DNA of 64,000 bases from Kaistia hirudinis (GTDB taxonomy: Bacteria > Pseudomonadota > Alphaproteobacteria > Rhizobiales > Kaistiaceae): assembly GCF_014196455.1 (NCBI RefSeq), contig NZ_JACIDS010000006.1, forward strand, positions 342,669-406,668, read 5' to 3'. The number at the start of each line of letters is the position of its first letter. The first letter of the stretch is position 1. A program made the position numbers and the translations under genes. Shown piece by piece: positions 8,988-18,793 of this stretch. The notes below the pieces were generated by a model, which saw nothing but the letters and a program-made list of their open reading frames with translations, ran no database searches and was not told the origin of the DNA.

Positions 8988-9980
8988 TTAGTTCGCGAAT
9001 TCGGCCGGGTTGAAGTCGTAGGCGAGGCCGCAGAATTCGCAGGTCACGGCGATCCGCCCGTCCTCGATCGACTGCTCGATCTCTTCGGCGGTAAAGCTGC
9101 GCAGCACGCCTTCGATCCGCTCGCGCGAGCACGAGCACTTGTCCTGGACCCGGCTCGGCTCGAACACCCGCACGCCGCGCTCGTGGAAGAGGCGGTAAAG
9201 CAGCCGCTCGGTCGTCACGTCGGGGTCGATGAGTTCGTGGTCTTCGACCGTGCTGATGAGCGACTGGGCCTCGACCCAGCGATCGTCAGCGTCCTCTTCG
9301 TCTGCTTCTGCGCCGCCGGGGGCGTCGCCGCCGGGCAGGTCGCGATGACGCTCCTCTTCCTCGGACTGCGGCAGGAACTGCACCATCACGCCGCCGGCGC
9401 GCCAGCTATGCGCGACGCCGCCATCCTCGCGCGTCATCATCTCCGCGACGGCGAGACGGACGGTCGTCGGAATCTGCTCGGACTGCTCGAAATAGGTATG
9501 GGCGACGTCTTCGAGGCTCGAACCGTCCAGCGAGACGATGCCCTGGTAGCGGCTGGTATGCGTGCCCTGATCGACCGTCATGGCGAGGATGCCCTTGCCG
9601 AGCAGGTCGGCCGGATCCGGCGTGCCTTCGGCTTCCAGCGCGGCGAGCCGCTCCTCGTCGAAACGGGCATAGGCGCGGAGGTCGCCGGGCGTGCGATAGT
9701 CGACCACGAGCATGTCGACGGGGCCGTCGGTCTGCGTCTGCAGGATGAACTGGCCGTCGAACTTGAGCGAGGAGCCGAGCAGCACGGTCAGGACGACCGC
9801 CTCACCGAGCAGCTTGGAGACCGGCAGCGGGTAATCGTGCCGGTCGAGCAAGGTCGACAGCGCCGGGCCCATCTGGATGGCGCGGCCACGCACATCGAGG
9901 CCGAGGACCTGGAAGGGCAATACGGCGTCGTCGCCCGCAGGCGTGATCGTCCGCGGCTCGCTGGCGCTCCCTGCGTCCAT
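8988..9980 (-). CDS. hslO: Hsp33 redox-regulated chaperonin
   Basis: Holdase chaperone activated by oxidation. The 330-residue protein has the Hsp33 core fold and, in its C-terminal region, the redox zinc centre: CSCSRERI then TCEFCGLAYDF (CxC plus CxxC). A low-complexity acidic insert (about residues 205-235, rich in E/D/A) interrupts the middle. The ATG at 9980 overlaps the argF stop by one base (TAATG) and sits behind GAGGAGG, so it is the third gene of an argD-argF-hslO operon, an order known from other Alphaproteobacteria. Confidence 0.93.
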   Translation of the reverse strand: MDAGSASEPRTITPAGDDAVLPFQVLGLDVRGRAIQMGPALSTLLDRHDYPLPVSKLLGEAVVLTVLLGSSLKFDGQFILQTQTDGPVDMLVVDYRTPGDLRAYARFDEERLAALEAEGTPDPADLLGKGILAMTVDQGTHTSRYQGIVSLDGSSLEDVAHTYFEQSEQIPTTVRLAVAEMMTREDGGVAHSWRAGGVMVQFLPQSEEEERHRDLPGGDAPGGAEADEEDADDRWVEAQSLISTVEDHELIDPDVTTERLLYRLFHERGVRVFEPSRVQDKCSCSRERIEGVLRSFTAEEIEQSIEDGRIAVTCEFCGLAYDFNPAEFAN

Positions 9981-10903
9981 TACAGAGCCTCCTCGCCGGC
10001 GAGACACCAGGCGAGCACACCCTTCTGGGCATGCAAGCGGTTCTCGGCCTCGTCGAAGACGACCGATTGCGGGCCGTCCATGACTTCGGCGGTGACCTCT
10101 TCGCCGCGATGCGCAGGCAGGCAGTGCATGAAGACGGCGTCCGCATGGGCGCGCGCCATCAGCCGGGCGTTGACCTGATAGGGCTTCAGCAGATTGTGCC
10201 GGCGCTCGGCCTCGTTGTCGCCCATCGACACCCAGGTGTCGGTAACGATGCAGTCGGCGGCGTCGGCCGCCTCATGCGGATCCTCTCCGGCGATGACCTC
10301 GCCGCCATTCATCCGCGCCCAGTCGAGCAGACGATGGGCCGGCGCGAGTTCGGGCGGGGTCGCGATCTTCAGGCGGAAATCAAAGCGCGCCGTCGCGTGC
10401 ACCCAGGAGGCGAGCACATTGTTGCTGTCACCGACCCAGGCGACGGTCTTGCCGGCGATCGACCCCCGATGTTCCTCGAAGGTCATGATGTCGGCCATCA
10501 CCTGGCACGGATGCGAGCGGCGCGTCAGCCCGTTGATCACCGGAACGGTGGCATGGCGGGCGAGCTCGGCCAGCTGGTCCTGGTCGAGGATGCGGATCAT
10601 GATGCCGTCGACATAGCGCGACATGACGCGCGCCGTATCGGCGATGGTCTCGCCGCGGCCGAGCTGCATCTCGGCGCCGGTGAGCATCAGCGTCTGGCCG
10701 CCGAGTTCCCGCATCCCGACGTCGAAGGAGACGCGGGTTCGGGTCGAGGGCTGCTCGAAGATGAGGGCGAGAACCTTGCCCGCGAGCGGGCCGACGCCGT
10801 CGCGCGCGCCATTGCGGACGGATTTCAGGCGCTTGGCGCCATCGAGGATGCGCCGCAGCGTTGCGGAATCGAAATCGCTCAGGTCGAGGAAATGCCGAAC
10901 CAT
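9980..10903 (-). CDS. argF: Ornithine carbamoyltransferase
   Basis: Makes citrulline from ornithine and carbamoyl phosphate in arginine synthesis. The 307-residue protein has the carbamoyl-phosphate motif STRTR (53-57), HPCQ in [11 protein letters not shown], the ornithine-binding DTWVSMGD loop and the catalytic HCLPAHRG. The ATG at 10903 was chosen because family homology starts there ([11 protein letters not shown]). It follows argD by 10 bases. Confidence 0.96.
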   Translation of the reverse strand: MVRHFLDLSDFDSATLRRILDGAKRLKSVRNGARDGVGPLAGKVLALIFEQPSTRTRVSFDVGMRELGGQTLMLTGAEMQLGRGETIADTARVMSRYVDGIMIRILDQDQLAELARHATVPVINGLTRRSHPCQVMADIMTFEEHRGSIAGKTVAWVGDSNNVLASWVHATARFDFRLKIATPPELAPAHRLLDWARMNGGEVIAGEDPHEAADAADCIVTDTWVSMGDNEAERRHNLLKPYQVNARLMARAHADAVFMHCLPAHRGEEVTAEVMDGPQSVVFDEAENRLHAQKGVLAWCLAGEEAL

Positions 10904-10913
10904 CTGCGCGCGC

Positions 10914-12137
10914 CTAGGCTTGATGGGTCGCGGGGGCGGGCTCGAACGCCCGGCATGCCGCTTCCAGCTTTTCGAGGGCCGCATCCACCTCGGCCTTGCC
11001 GATGGTCAGCGGGGGAAGCAGGCGCACGACATTGTCGCCCGCGCCTGCCGCCAGCATGTGCTGGGCGCGAAGCGCCGCCACGACCTCGGGCACGGGTTTC
11101 GCCGCATGCAGACCGACGAGGAGGCCCTCGCCGCGCACGCCGTCGAAGACGGTCGGGTGCTGGTCCACCAGCGCGGCAAGGCGCTGCTTGAGATAGAGAC
11201 CGGTCTCGCGGACGTGATCGAGGAAGCCGTCGGCCAGGACCACGTCGAGCACGGCATTGCCGACGGCCATGGCAAGCGGATTGCCGCCGAAGGTCGTGCC
11301 ATGCGTTCCGGGCGTCATCCCCTTGGCCGCCTCTTCCGTCGCGAGGCAGGCGCCGAGCGGGAAGCCGCCGCCAATGCCTTTGGCGAGCGAGACGATGTCC
11401 GGCGTGACGCCGGTCCATTCATAGGCGAACAGCTTGCCCGTGCGGCCGACGCCGGTCTGCACCTCGTCCATGACGAGCAGCAGGCCATGCGCATCGCAGA
11501 GCGCCCTGATCTCCTTGAAATAGCCCGGCGGAAAGCTCCGCACGCCGCCTTCGCCCTGGATCGGCTCGACCATGATCGCGGCGGTCTCGGGCGTGATCGC
11601 CGCCTTCACCGCCTCAATATCGCCGAACGGAACCTGGTCGAAGCCATCGGCCTTAGGGCCGAAGCCTTCAAGATATTTCTCCTGTCCGCCCGCGGCGAGC
11701 GTCGCCAGCGTCCGGCCATGGAAGGCGCCTTCCACGGTGATGATCCGGAAGCGCTCGGGATGGCCGTTCACGAAGTGATAGCGCCGCGCCGTCTTGATGG
11801 CGCACTCATTCGCCTCGGCGCCGGAATTGGCGAAGAAGACACGGTCGGCGAAGCTCGCATCGGCGAGCCGCTCGGCCAGCCGCTCCTGTCCCGGGATGCG
11901 GAAGAGGTTCGACGTATGCCAAATCTTGCCGGCCTGCTCCGCGAGCGCGGCGACCAGCACCGGATTGGCATGGCCGAGCGAATTCACGGCGATGCCGGCG
12001 GAGAAGTCGAGATAGGCCTCGCCCGATGGCGTAAACACCCACGCACCTTCCCCTCGCTCGAATTCGAGCGGCGCACGCGCGAACGTGTTGAAGAGGCTCG
12101 AATGCGACTTGGGCGGAACGGTAACGGGGGCGCTCAT
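10914..12137 (-). CDS. argD: Acetylornithine/succinyldiaminopimelate aminotransferase
   Basis: Class III PLP aminotransferase converting N-acetylglutamate semialdehyde to N-acetylornithine. The 407-residue protein shows [18 protein letters not shown], the FHGRTLATL loop, [22 protein letters not shown] and the PLP lysine in [14 protein letters not shown]. The ATG at 12137 has a near-perfect AGGAGG upstream. It heads the argD-argF-hslO operon. Its leader carries a terminator-like hairpin, so premature termination could contribute to control. Confidence 0.94.
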   Translation of the reverse strand: MSAPVTVPPKSHSSLFNTFARAPLEFERGEGAWVFTPSGEAYLDFSAGIAVNSLGHANPVLVAALAEQAGKIWHTSNLFRIPGQERLAERLADASFADRVFFANSGAEANECAIKTARRYHFVNGHPERFRIITVEGAFHGRTLATLAAGGQEKYLEGFGPKADGFDQVPFGDIEAVKAAITPETAAIMVEPIQGEGGVRSFPPGYFKEIRALCDAHGLLLVMDEVQTGVGRTGKLFAYEWTGVTPDIVSLAKGIGGGFPLGACLATEEAAKGMTPGTHGTTFGGNPLAMAVGNAVLDVVLADGFLDHVRETGLYLKQRLAALVDQHPTVFDGVRGEGLLVGLHAAKPVPEVVAALRAQHMLAAGAGDNVVRLLPPLTIGKAEVDAALEKLEAACRAFEPAPATHQA

Positions 12138-12171
12138 ATCCCCTCCTTGGGTGTGGCCGTGACTTGACGAT

Positions 12172-12219
12172 GGTCCAAAAATCAAAAGTGCCGCCCGAGG
12201 CCGTCGCGCCGGGCAGCAC
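12172..12219 (-). terminator. Terminator-like hairpin in the argD leader
   Basis: On the minus strand a 10-bp stem (12210-12219 with 12188-12197, one G-T wobble) and 12-base loop are followed by TTTTGATTTTT. It lies between the putative argD promoter and the argD start, where a terminator would block the operon unless controlled. On the plus strand the same hairpin is followed by CCTTTTT, but no plus-strand gene ends there. Confidence 0.6.
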
Positions 12220-12233
12220 CTTTTTGCGTTGCC

Positions 12234-12264
12234 CTTATATCACGGTCGTGACGTTTTCTGTCAA
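12234..12264 (-). promoter_or_regulatory. Putative argD promoter
   Basis: On the minus strand a perfect TTGACA (12259-12264) precedes TATAAG (12234-12239). The 19-base spacer is longer than ideal. Transcription from here would start about 15 bases before the terminator-like hairpin in the argD leader. Confidence 0.45.
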
Positions 12265-12311
12265 GGAACGCCATGGGTCCCGGTGGCGTTGCACGGCTAA
12301 GCGCTTGACGC

Positions 12312-12426
12312 GACTCACGGATCAGGCATGTCGCCCTAAACTGGGGAAAAGGGTGAGATCGGCGTCTCGGATTCAGTGCGACTCTTGTCAGGGAGTCGCG
12401 CCATATAGTAGCTTAATGCTCGTTAA
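12312..12426 (+). promoter_or_regulatory. gcrA promoter region with GANTC cluster
   Basis: Four GANTC sites (CcrM methylation) occur at 12312, 12370, 12380 and 12393, with a fifth at 12513. A good -10 element TATAGT lies at 12404-12409, which places the GANTC at 12393-12397 inside the spacer and the one at 12380-12384 at the -35 position. CTTAATGCTCGTTAAG (12412-12427) then covers the expected start site. This is TTAA-N6-TTAA, one base short of the CtrA consensus TTAA-N7-TTAA. Two of the GANTC sites form an inverted repeat (12378-12399). Confidence 0.6.
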
Positions 12427-12548
12427 GATACGAAATATCGAGCGGTAGTACCTCCCCCCGATCGTTGCGTTAGCTGTGTCGTCGTTCGGCGTATCGAGCG
12501 GCGATCGATCTGGATTCGTACCACCGCTCCGACCGACAAGGATGAGCC

Positions 12549-13100
12549 ATGACTTGGACGGACGAACGGGTTGAGTTGCTCAAGAAGCTCTGGACCGACG
12601 GACTGAGCGCCAGTCAGATCGCCACGGAGCTTGGCGGCGTGACGCGTAATGCCGTGATCGGCAAGGTGCACCGCCTCAGCCTCTCCGGAAGGGCCAAGCC
12701 TGCGGCCGCCCCGGTGGCGCGTGCCCGCAAGCCCGCTGCGACGACGTCGAACGGGCGCCAGATGCCCGCCGCCAGCCGGCCGCAGCCGACAATGCAGCGC
12801 CCCCTCGTCGCCGGCAATACGGCGCTGAAGCCCCTGGTTCAGCCGATGGCCGAACCCCGTCGCATGCTGCGCGCTACGGGCGGCGACGATGTCGTCGTGC
12901 CGATCAGCCTGCACGCGACGATCCTGACGCTCACCGAGCAGACCTGCAAATGGCCGATCGGCGATCCGAATTCCGAGGATTTCCATTTCTGCGGCCAGCG
13001 CTCGAACTCGGGCATTCCCTATTGCGAGTATCACTCCCGCATCGCCTACCAGCCGGTCAATGATCGCCGGCGTGAGCGCAAGCTCGTCGTCGGAGCCTGA
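12549..13100 (+). CDS. gcrA: GcrA cell-cycle regulator
   Basis: Alphaproteobacterial transcription factor that binds sigma-70 RNA polymerase and activates promoters carrying CcrM-methylated GANTC. The 183-residue protein has the N-terminal GcrA helix-turn-helix (WTDERVELLKKLWTDGLSASQIA..GGVTRNAVIGKVHRL, residues 3-43) and a Pro/Ala-rich linker. The conserved C-terminal cysteine-containing domain has TCKWPIGDPNSEDFHFCG and YCEYHSRIAYQP. The ATG at 12549 has AAGGA nearby. Its promoter region is itself dense in GANTC. Confidence 0.96.
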   Translation: MTWTDERVELLKKLWTDGLSASQIATELGGVTRNAVIGKVHRLSLSGRAKPAAAPVARARKPAATTSNGRQMPAASRPQPTMQRPLVAGNTALKPLVQPMAEPRRMLRATGGDDVVVPISLHATILTLTEQTCKWPIGDPNSEDFHFCGQRSNSGIPYCEYHSRIAYQPVNDRRRERKLVVGA

Positions 13101-13121
13101 TCCCGTTCCGCGTGCCCGCCT

Positions 13122-13163
13122 GCCTTCCCCTCGCGCTCGCATGGAGGGGAGGGCACTCTTTTT
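13122..13163 (+). terminator. Rho-independent terminator of gcrA
   Basis: GCCTTCCCCTC (13122-13132) pairs with GAGGGGAGGGC (13144-13154), with one wobble pair, and is followed by ACTCTTTTT. It begins about 20 bases after the gcrA stop codon. Confidence 0.8.
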
Positions 13164-13368
13164 GGAACCGGCGCGCCCGATCATCGTCTCCCGCTTGAGC
13201 CGGGGGGACGTTATCTCGTCCCTTCAATAATCTCTGACGGAAACACGGTCTCTGGCGGATACCGCTGAAGTATAGCCGGCGCGATCCGCGCGGCACCGTG
13301 GCGGTCGAACTCCCGGCCTTCGCATCGGATCGATCCGAAAGCCGGCTTCCACGCTTCGGCCCGAGGCT

Positions 13369-14070
13369 TCAGGCAACCCCGACGAACTGGTCGTCAAAGG
13401 CATAGCCCGAGCCGCGCACCGTGCGGATGGGGTCCTTGACGCGTCCGCGGTTCACGGCCTTGCGCAGGCGTCCGATATGGACGTCGACGGTCCGCTCGTC
13501 GACATAGACGTCCCGTCCCCAGACCCCGTCGAGAAGCTGCTCGCGCGAGAAGACGCGACCTGGGCTCTTCATCAGGAATTCGAGCAGGCGGAACTCCGTC
13601 GGCCCAAGACGCAGCTCGCGGCCCGAGCGGCGGACACGGTGCGTCTCCCGGTCGAGCTCGATATCGCCGGCCCTGAGCAGCGAGGCGATCACCTCCGGCC
13701 GCGACCGGCGCAGGATGGCGCGGACTCGCGCCATCAGCTCGGGCACCGAGAAGGGCTTGACGACATAGTCGTCCGCGCCCGTCGAGAGGCCGCGGATGCG
13801 CTCCTGCTCCTCGCCGCGCGCCGTCAGCATGACGATCGGCAGCGTGCGGGTGACGTCGCGTGCCCTGAGGCGGCGACAGAGTTCGATGCCCGAAATGCCC
13901 GGAAGCATCCAGTCGAGCAGCAGCAGGTCGGGAACGGTCTCGCGGAGCCGCGTCTCGGCATCGTCGCCGCGCGGCACCACTTCGACCTGATAGCCTTCCG
14001 CTTCCAGATTGTAGCGCAGGAGGAGGCTGAGCGCCTCCTCGTCTTCAACCACCATGACCCGTGGTGTCAT
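13369..14070 (-). CDS. phoB: Phosphate regulon response regulator PhoB
   Basis: OmpR-type response regulator phosphorylated by PhoR under phosphate limitation; binds Pho boxes. The 233-residue protein has the receiver acidic pair Asp10-Glu11, phospho-acceptor Asp53 in LLLDWMLPG, Thr83 and Lys105. Its C-terminal winged helix ends RTVDVHIGRLRKAVN...IRTVRGSGYAF. It is the last gene of the minus-strand phoR-pstSCAB-phoU-phoB locus. Confidence 0.96.
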   Translation of the reverse strand: MTPRVMVVEDEEALSLLLRYNLEAEGYQVEVVPRGDDAETRLRETVPDLLLLDWMLPGISGIELCRRLRARDVTRTLPIVMLTARGEEQERIRGLSTGADDYVVKPFSVPELMARVRAILRRSRPEVIASLLRAGDIELDRETHRVRRSGRELRLGPTEFRLLEFLMKSPGRVFSREQLLDGVWGRDVYVDERTVDVHIGRLRKAVNRGRVKDPIRTVRGSGYAFDDQFVGVA

Positions 14071-14103
14071 TCATCAAATCCCGATCAGACCTGATCTCGG
14101 TGA

Positions 14104-14820
14104 TCAGTTGTCCGCATAGGTGACGGTGGTAACGCTGGATTCGTCCTGCTTCGGACGGTCCTGCGTCAGCGCCTCGCCCGTGACGACATAGTGCACGGTC
14201 TCGGCGATGTTCGTCGTATGGTCACCGATGCGCTCGATGTTCTTGGCGCAGAACAGCAAATGCGTGCACAGCGAGATGTTGCGCGGATCCTCCATCATGT
14301 AGGTGAGGAGTTCGCGGAACAGCGACGTGTACATCGAGTCGATGTCGGCATCGCGCTTCCAGACCTCGAAGGCCTGGTGGACGTCGCGTGTCGCATAGGC
14401 GTCCAGCACGTCCTTGAGCTGGGCGAGCGAGAGCTCGGCCATATGCTCGACGCCGGTCATGAAGCGCTTCGACTGGAACTGGCCGTCGAGCGCCAGCACG
14501 CGCTTGGCGTTGTTCTTGGCGAGGTCGCCGATCCGCTCCAGATCATTGGAGATGCGCATCGCGCCGATCACCTCGCGCAGGTCCAGCGCCATGGGCTGGC
14601 GCCGCGCGATGATGCGGATGGCCTCTTCCTCGCACTGCCGCTGGATCTCGTCGAGCCGGCGGTCTTCCATGATCACAGTGTTGGCCATGACCGTGTCGAT
14701 GCGCGTCAGCGCAGTGACGGAAAGATCCACCAGGCGTTCGGCGATCCCGCCCATCTCCGCGATGCGGCGCTGGACATCCTTCAGCTCGTCGTCGTAGCGC
14801 GAAACGATATGTTCCGACAT
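14104..14820 (-). CDS. phoU: Phosphate transport regulator PhoU
   Basis: Peripheral protein linking PstSCAB transport state to PhoR signalling. The 238-residue protein has two PhoU three-helix repeats with the metal-binding motifs RISNDLERIGDLAKN and KNIERIGDHTTNIAE, as in characterised PhoU. It lies 22 bases downstream of pstB and 33 upstream of phoB, in the standard alphaproteobacterial order. Confidence 0.96.
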   Translation of the reverse strand: MSEHIVSRYDDELKDVQRRIAEMGGIAERLVDLSVTALTRIDTVMANTVIMEDRRLDEIQRQCEEEAIRIIARRQPMALDLREVIGAMRISNDLERIGDLAKNNAKRVLALDGQFQSKRFMTGVEHMAELSLAQLKDVLDAYATRDVHQAFEVWKRDADIDSMYTSLFRELLTYMMEDPRNISLCTHLLFCAKNIERIGDHTTNIAETVHYVVTGEALTQDRPKQDESSVTTVTYADN

Positions 14821-14842
14821 GTCATCCTCCTGCCGTCGCCGG

Positions 14843-15628
14843 TCAGCCGAAGCGGCCGGTGATGTAGTCCTGGGTGCGCTTGTCGCTCGGCGCGGTGAAG
14901 ATCTTCGACGTCTCGTCGAACTCGATGAGTTCGCCGAGATACATGAAGGCGGTGTAGTCGGAGACGCGGGCCGCCTGCTGCATGTTGTGCGTCACGATCG
15001 CGATCGTGTAGTCGGCCGTCAGCTCGTCGATCAGTTCCTCGATCTTGGCGGTCGAGATCGGATCGAGCGCGGAGCACGGTTCGTCGAACAGCACGACCTC
15101 GGGCCGTACGGCGATCGATCGGGCGATGCAAAGGCGCTGCTGCTGGCCGCCGGAGAGGCTGAGACCGCTCGAGGAGAGCTTGTCTTTCACTTCGTTCCAG
15201 AGCGCCGCGCGGGTCAGCGCCGCCTCGACGCGGGCGTCCATCTCGGCGCGCGAGATGTTCTCGTAGAGGCGGATGCCGAAAGCGATGTTGTCGTAGATCG
15301 ACATCGGGAACGGAGTCGGCTTCTGGAACACCATGCCGATGCGCGCGCGCAGCAGGTTGAGATCCTGACCTGGGTTGAGGATGTTGCCGCCGTCGAACAG
15401 GACCTCGCCCTCGGCGCGCTGCCGCGGATAGAGATCGTACATCCGGTTGAGGACACGCAGCAGGGTCGACTTGCCGCAGCCCGACGGGCCGATGAAGGCG
15501 GTGACCTTCTTTTCGTAGAGCGGCAGGTTGATCGACTTCAGCGCCAGGCTGTCGCCATAGAAGAACTTGAGGTTCTTGATCGAGATCTTCTCGGGCAGCG
15601 CGTTCGGCGCGACAGCGGACTGCATCAT
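14843..15628 (-). CDS. pstB: Phosphate ABC transporter ATP-binding protein PstB
   Basis: ATPase of the high-affinity phosphate importer. The 261-residue protein has Walker [10 protein letters not shown] (47-55), the Pst-specific [14 protein letters not shown]-loop, signature LSGGQQQR, Walker B VVLFDEP and the switch His in [14 protein letters not shown]. Its start overlaps the pstA stop by four bases (ATGA). Confidence 0.97.
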   Translation of the reverse strand: MMQSAVAPNALPEKISIKNLKFFYGDSLALKSINLPLYEKKVTAFIGPSGCGKSTLLRVLNRMYDLYPRQRAEGEVLFDGGNILNPGQDLNLLRARIGMVFQKPTPFPMSIYDNIAFGIRLYENISRAEMDARVEAALTRAALWNEVKDKLSSSGLSLSGGQQQRLCIARSIAVRPEVVLFDEPCSALDPISTAKIEELIDELTADYTIAIVTHNMQQAARVSDYTAFMYLGELIEFDETSKIFTAPSDKRTQDYITGRFG

Positions 15629-16506
15629 TTCGAGGTCCTCGGGCTAAGGAAGGTGCGGGCGATGATGTTGAGCGCGAGCACCGCGATGGTGATGAGCAGC
15701 GCACCGCTCCAGGCGAGCTTCTGCCATTCCGGATAGGGGCTGAGGGCGAACTGGAAGATGGTCACAGGCAAGCTGGACATCGGCGCGTTGGGGTCGACGC
15801 TCCAGAACTGGTTGTTGAGCGCGGTGAACAGCAGCGGCGCCGTTTCGCCGCTGACACGGGCGATGGCCAGCAGGACGCCGGTGACGATGCCCGACAGTGC
15901 GGCGCGATAGGCGACCTGACGGATCATGACTGCGCGCGGCAGGCCGAGCGCCGCCGAGGCTTCGCGCAGCGTGTTCGGCACCAGATTGAGCATGTCCTCG
16001 GTGGTGCGCACGACGACCGGGATCACCAGGATCGCCAAAGCGAGCGAGCCGGCGATGGCGGAGAAGTGCCCCATCGGCGCGACCACGACCTCATAGACGA
16101 ACAGGCCGATCACGATCGACGGCGCCGCCAGCAGGATGTCGTTGATGAACCGCACGACATTGGTGAGCTGGTTGTGGCGGCCATATTCCGCCATGTAGGT
16201 CCCGGCCAGGATGCCGATCGGGGTGCCGATCGCCACGCCGGCGATCGTCATGATCAAGCTGCCGATGATGGCGTTCAGCAGGCCGCCGGCTTCGCCCGGC
16301 GGGGGCGTCATCTCGGTGAAGATCGAGAGCGAGAGGCCGGAGAAGCCCTGGTAGAACAGCGCGATCAGGATCAGGGCCAGCCAGAGCAGGCCGAAGATCG
16401 TCGCGGCGAAGGACAGCGTCAGCAGGATGCCGTTGCTGCGGCGGCGCCTGCGATAGAGCGCCTGGGCGGCCGGCGTCGAGATGGCGGAATTTCCCAAAGA
16501 TGCCAT
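15625..16506 (-). CDS. pstA: Phosphate ABC transporter permease PstA
   Basis: Inner-membrane permease subunit, 293 residues with about six transmembrane helices. It carries the BPD-transport coupling motif region [29 protein letters not shown] and the Pst-typical [13 protein letters not shown] segment. An Arg-rich cytoplasmic N-terminus precedes the first helix. It follows pstC by 10 bases and overlaps pstB by four. Confidence 0.96.
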   Translation of the reverse strand: MASLGNSAISTPAAQALYRRRRRSNGILLTLSFAATIFGLLWLALILIALFYQGFSGLSLSIFTEMTPPPGEAGGLLNAIIGSLIMTIAGVAIGTPIGILAGTYMAEYGRHNQLTNVVRFINDILLAAPSIVIGLFVYEVVVAPMGHFSAIAGSLALAILVIPVVVRTTEDMLNLVPNTLREASAALGLPRAVMIRQVAYRAALSGIVTGVLLAIARVSGETAPLLFTALNNQFWSVDPNAPMSSLPVTIFQFALSPYPEWQKLAWSGALLITIAVLALNIIARTFLSPRTSK

Positions 16507-16516
16507 GGTGTTCGCC

Positions 16517-17509
16517 TCAGTTGCCGGCTTTGGTGTTCATGCGCGCCAGCATGATGCGGGCGGCAGCCAGAACGATGAAGGTGATGACGAAGAGGATCAG
16601 GCCCAGCGCGATCAGCGAGGACGTGTAGAGATCGCCCACCGCCTCGGTGAACTCGTTGGCGATCGATGCCGAGATCGTCGTGCCCGGAGACAGGATCGAA
16701 GCAGAGATCTTGTGCGCGTTGCCGATGACGAAGGTCACGGCCATGGTCTCGCCGAGGGCGCGTCCCAGGCCCAGCATGACGCCGCCGATGACGCCGACGC
16801 GCGAATAGGGCAGCACGACCTTCGTCACCACTTCCGCCGTCGTGCAGCCGAGGCCGTAGGTCGCCTCCTTGAGCACCGGCGGCACCGTGTCGAACACGTC
16901 GCGGGTGATCGAGGTGATGAAGGGCAGCACCATGATCGCCAGGATGATGCCGGCGGTCAGGACGCCGATGCCATAGGGCGGGCCGGCGAAGATCGAGTTC
17001 AGCACCGGGATCGGCGCGAAGACGTCGATGAGGAAGGGCTGCACCGTGGCCTGGAAGAAGGGTGCGAAGACGAACAGGCCCCAAATGCCGTAGATGATCG
17101 AGGGAATGCCGGCGAGCAGTTCGATGGCGACGCCGATCGGACGCTTCAGCCAGGGCGGGCACAGTTCGGTCAGGAAGATCGAGATACCGATGCCGACCGG
17201 GACGGCGATCAGCAGGGCGATGATCGACGTGACCACCGTGCCGTAGATCGGAGCCAGTGCGCCGAACTTCTCGGTCACCGGGTTCCAGCTCTGGGTGGTC
17301 AGGAAATCGAGGCCGAATGTTTGGAACGCAGGGATCGAGCCGTAGATCAGCGAGACGATCACGCCGCCGAGCAGGAGCAGGACCGTCAGCGCGGCTGCGA
17401 AGGTGACCCAGTTGAAGAGCAGGTCGCCGGCGCGCAGCCGACCCATTCGCTTGAGCTTGGTGCTGTCTACGCCTGCGCTCCGCAACCCGGTCATTATAGC
17501 GTCCGCCAT
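16517..17509 (-). CDS. pstC: Phosphate ABC transporter permease PstC
   Basis: Second permease subunit of the Pst importer, 330 residues with about six helices. It has the PstC hallmarks [51 protein letters not shown] (coupling helix) and [16 protein letters not shown]. The reading frame begins [13 protein letters not shown]. It is separated from pstS by about 100 bases containing a strong hairpin. Confidence 0.96.
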   Translation of the reverse strand: MADAIMTGLRSAGVDSTKLKRMGRLRAGDLLFNWVTFAAALTVLLLLGGVIVSLIYGSIPAFQTFGLDFLTTQSWNPVTEKFGALAPIYGTVVTSIIALLIAVPVGIGISIFLTELCPPWLKRPIGVAIELLAGIPSIIYGIWGLFVFAPFFQATVQPFLIDVFAPIPVLNSIFAGPPYGIGVLTAGIILAIMVLPFITSITRDVFDTVPPVLKEATYGLGCTTAEVVTKVVLPYSRVGVIGGVMLGLGRALGETMAVTFVIGNAHKISASILSPGTTISASIANEFTEAVGDLYTSSLIALGLILFVITFIVLAAARIMLARMNTKAGN

Positions 17510-17554
17510 CTCGTTCCCCCGGCCCTGATTGGAGCCTTCAATCTGAAGAGATCA

Positions 17555-17577
17555 GGAGAGGGGCGCCGCCCCTCTCC
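17555..17577 (-). other. Intercistronic hairpin between pstS and pstC
   Basis: GGAGAGGGGC (17555-17564) pairs perfectly with GCCCCTCTCC (17568-17577) around a 3-base loop, with no T run on the minus strand. Such hairpins behind binding-protein genes usually protect the upstream mRNA or lower read-through. This would keep PstS in excess over the permease. Confidence 0.65.
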
Positions 17578-17605
17578 CAGGATCGATTGATCTTGCTTGC
17601 GATGC

Positions 17606-18661
17606 TTACTTGGCCATCTCGACGAAGAGCGGCTTGCCGTCCGCGCCGACGATATCCTTGGCCCAGGTGGCCTTGATGTTCGCAACGACGGAGTCGGGCA
17701 TCGGGATGTAGTGCAGGTCGGCCGCGGCCTGGTCGCCATTGGCGTAGGCCCAGGCGAAGAACTTCAGGGCGGCGGCGGAAGCGGCGTCGTCCTTCGGCTG
17801 CTTGTGCATCAGGATGAACGTCGCGGCGGTGATCGGCCACGCCTTGGCACCCGGCTCGTTCGTCAGGATGACGTAGTAGCCCGGCAGCTTCGACCAGTCG
17901 ACGCCTTCGGCGGCGGCGGCGAAGTTCGGCACTTCCGGAGCGACCGTCTGGCCGTCCTTGTTGACGAGCTTCGTGAAGGTCATGTTGTTCTGCGCGGCGA
18001 AGGCATACTCGACATAGCCGATCGAGCCGACCGTCTGCGACACGCCGGCGGCGACGCCTTCATTGCCCTTCGCGCCGAGGCCGACCGGCCATTCGACGGC
18101 AGAGGCGGCGCCGACGTCGCCGGCCCAGGCCTGCGAGACCTGCGAGAGATAGGTCGTGAACACGAAGCTGGTGCCCGAACCGTCAGAGCGATGCACGACG
18201 GCGATGGCGGTCGACGGCAGCGTCAGCGACGGGTTGAGCTTCTTGATCGCCTCATCGTCCCACTTGGTGATCTTGCCCTGGAAGATATCGGCGAGGGTCT
18301 GGCCGTCGAGGACGATATCGCCCGGCTTGACGCCCGGAACGTTGATGATCGGGACCACGCCGCCGATCACGGTCGGGAACTGGACGAGGCCTTCCTTCTC
18401 AAGCTCTTCCGGCTTCAGCGGGGCGTCGGTCGCGCCGAACGTGACCGTCTTGGCCTTGATCTGCTTGATGCCGCCGCCCGAACCGATCGACTGATAGTTG
18501 AGCTTGTCGCCGGTTTCCTTCTGATAGGTATCGGCCCACTTGGCGTAGATCGGATAGGGGAAGGTCGCGCCAGCCCCTGAAATGTCGGTGGCATTGGCCG
18601 ATCCGAAACCGATGGCGGCGGTGACGAGACCTGCCGCGAATGCGATGTTCGTGAGTTTCAC
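17606..18661 (-). CDS. pstS: Phosphate ABC transporter substrate-binding protein PstS
   Basis: Periplasmic phosphate-binding protein. The 351-residue precursor has a Sec signal peptide (about residues 1-24, cut near SANA-TDIS), then [25 protein letters not shown] and the phosphate-binding [16 protein letters not shown] loop. The start is GTG at 18661 behind GGGAGA; an ATG eight bases further upstream is out of frame. A Pho box (18775-18792) lies upstream, directly after the phoR stop. Confidence 0.96.
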   Translation of the reverse strand: MKLTNIAFAAGLVTAAIGFGSANATDISGAGATFPYPIYAKWADTYQKETGDKLNYQSIGSGGGIKQIKAKTVTFGATDAPLKPEELEKEGLVQFPTVIGGVVPIINVPGVKPGDIVLDGQTLADIFQGKITKWDDEAIKKLNPSLTLPSTAIAVVHRSDGSGTSFVFTTYLSQVSQAWAGDVGAASAVEWPVGLGAKGNEGVAAGVSQTVGSIGYVEYAFAAQNNMTFTKLVNKDGQTVAPEVPNFAAAAEGVDWSKLPGYYVILTNEPGAKAWPITAATFILMHKQPKDDAASAAALKFFAWAYANGDQAAADLHYIPMPDSVVANIKATWAKDIVGADGKPLFVEMAK

Positions 18662-18774
18662 TGACCATCTCCCTGGTGCAGTCCAAAATGAAGCGGCGCT
18701 CCGTCGCAGAGAGGTCGCATCGGCAGCGCGGGTCGGACCCTAGTGGCCACCGGTAATGGTTCTATGACGAAGAG

Positions 18775-18792
18775 CTGACAAGTTTATGACAG
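18775..18792 (-). promoter_or_regulatory. Pho box upstream of pstS
   Basis: On the minus strand CTGTCATAAACTTGTCAG consists of two CTGTCAT-like 7-mers separated by four bases. It matches the PhoB consensus CTGTCATAAATCTGTCAC at most positions. It ends two bases from the phoR stop codon and is about 115 bases upstream of pstS; CATAGAAC about 10 bases downstream can serve as -10. Confidence 0.85.
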
Positions 18793-18793
18793 G

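Noticed and set aside
13164..13368. Small gene between gcrA and phoB
   Set aside because: No frame has a ribosome binding site or protein-like sequence; only the gcrA terminator tail and a weak inverted repeat are present.
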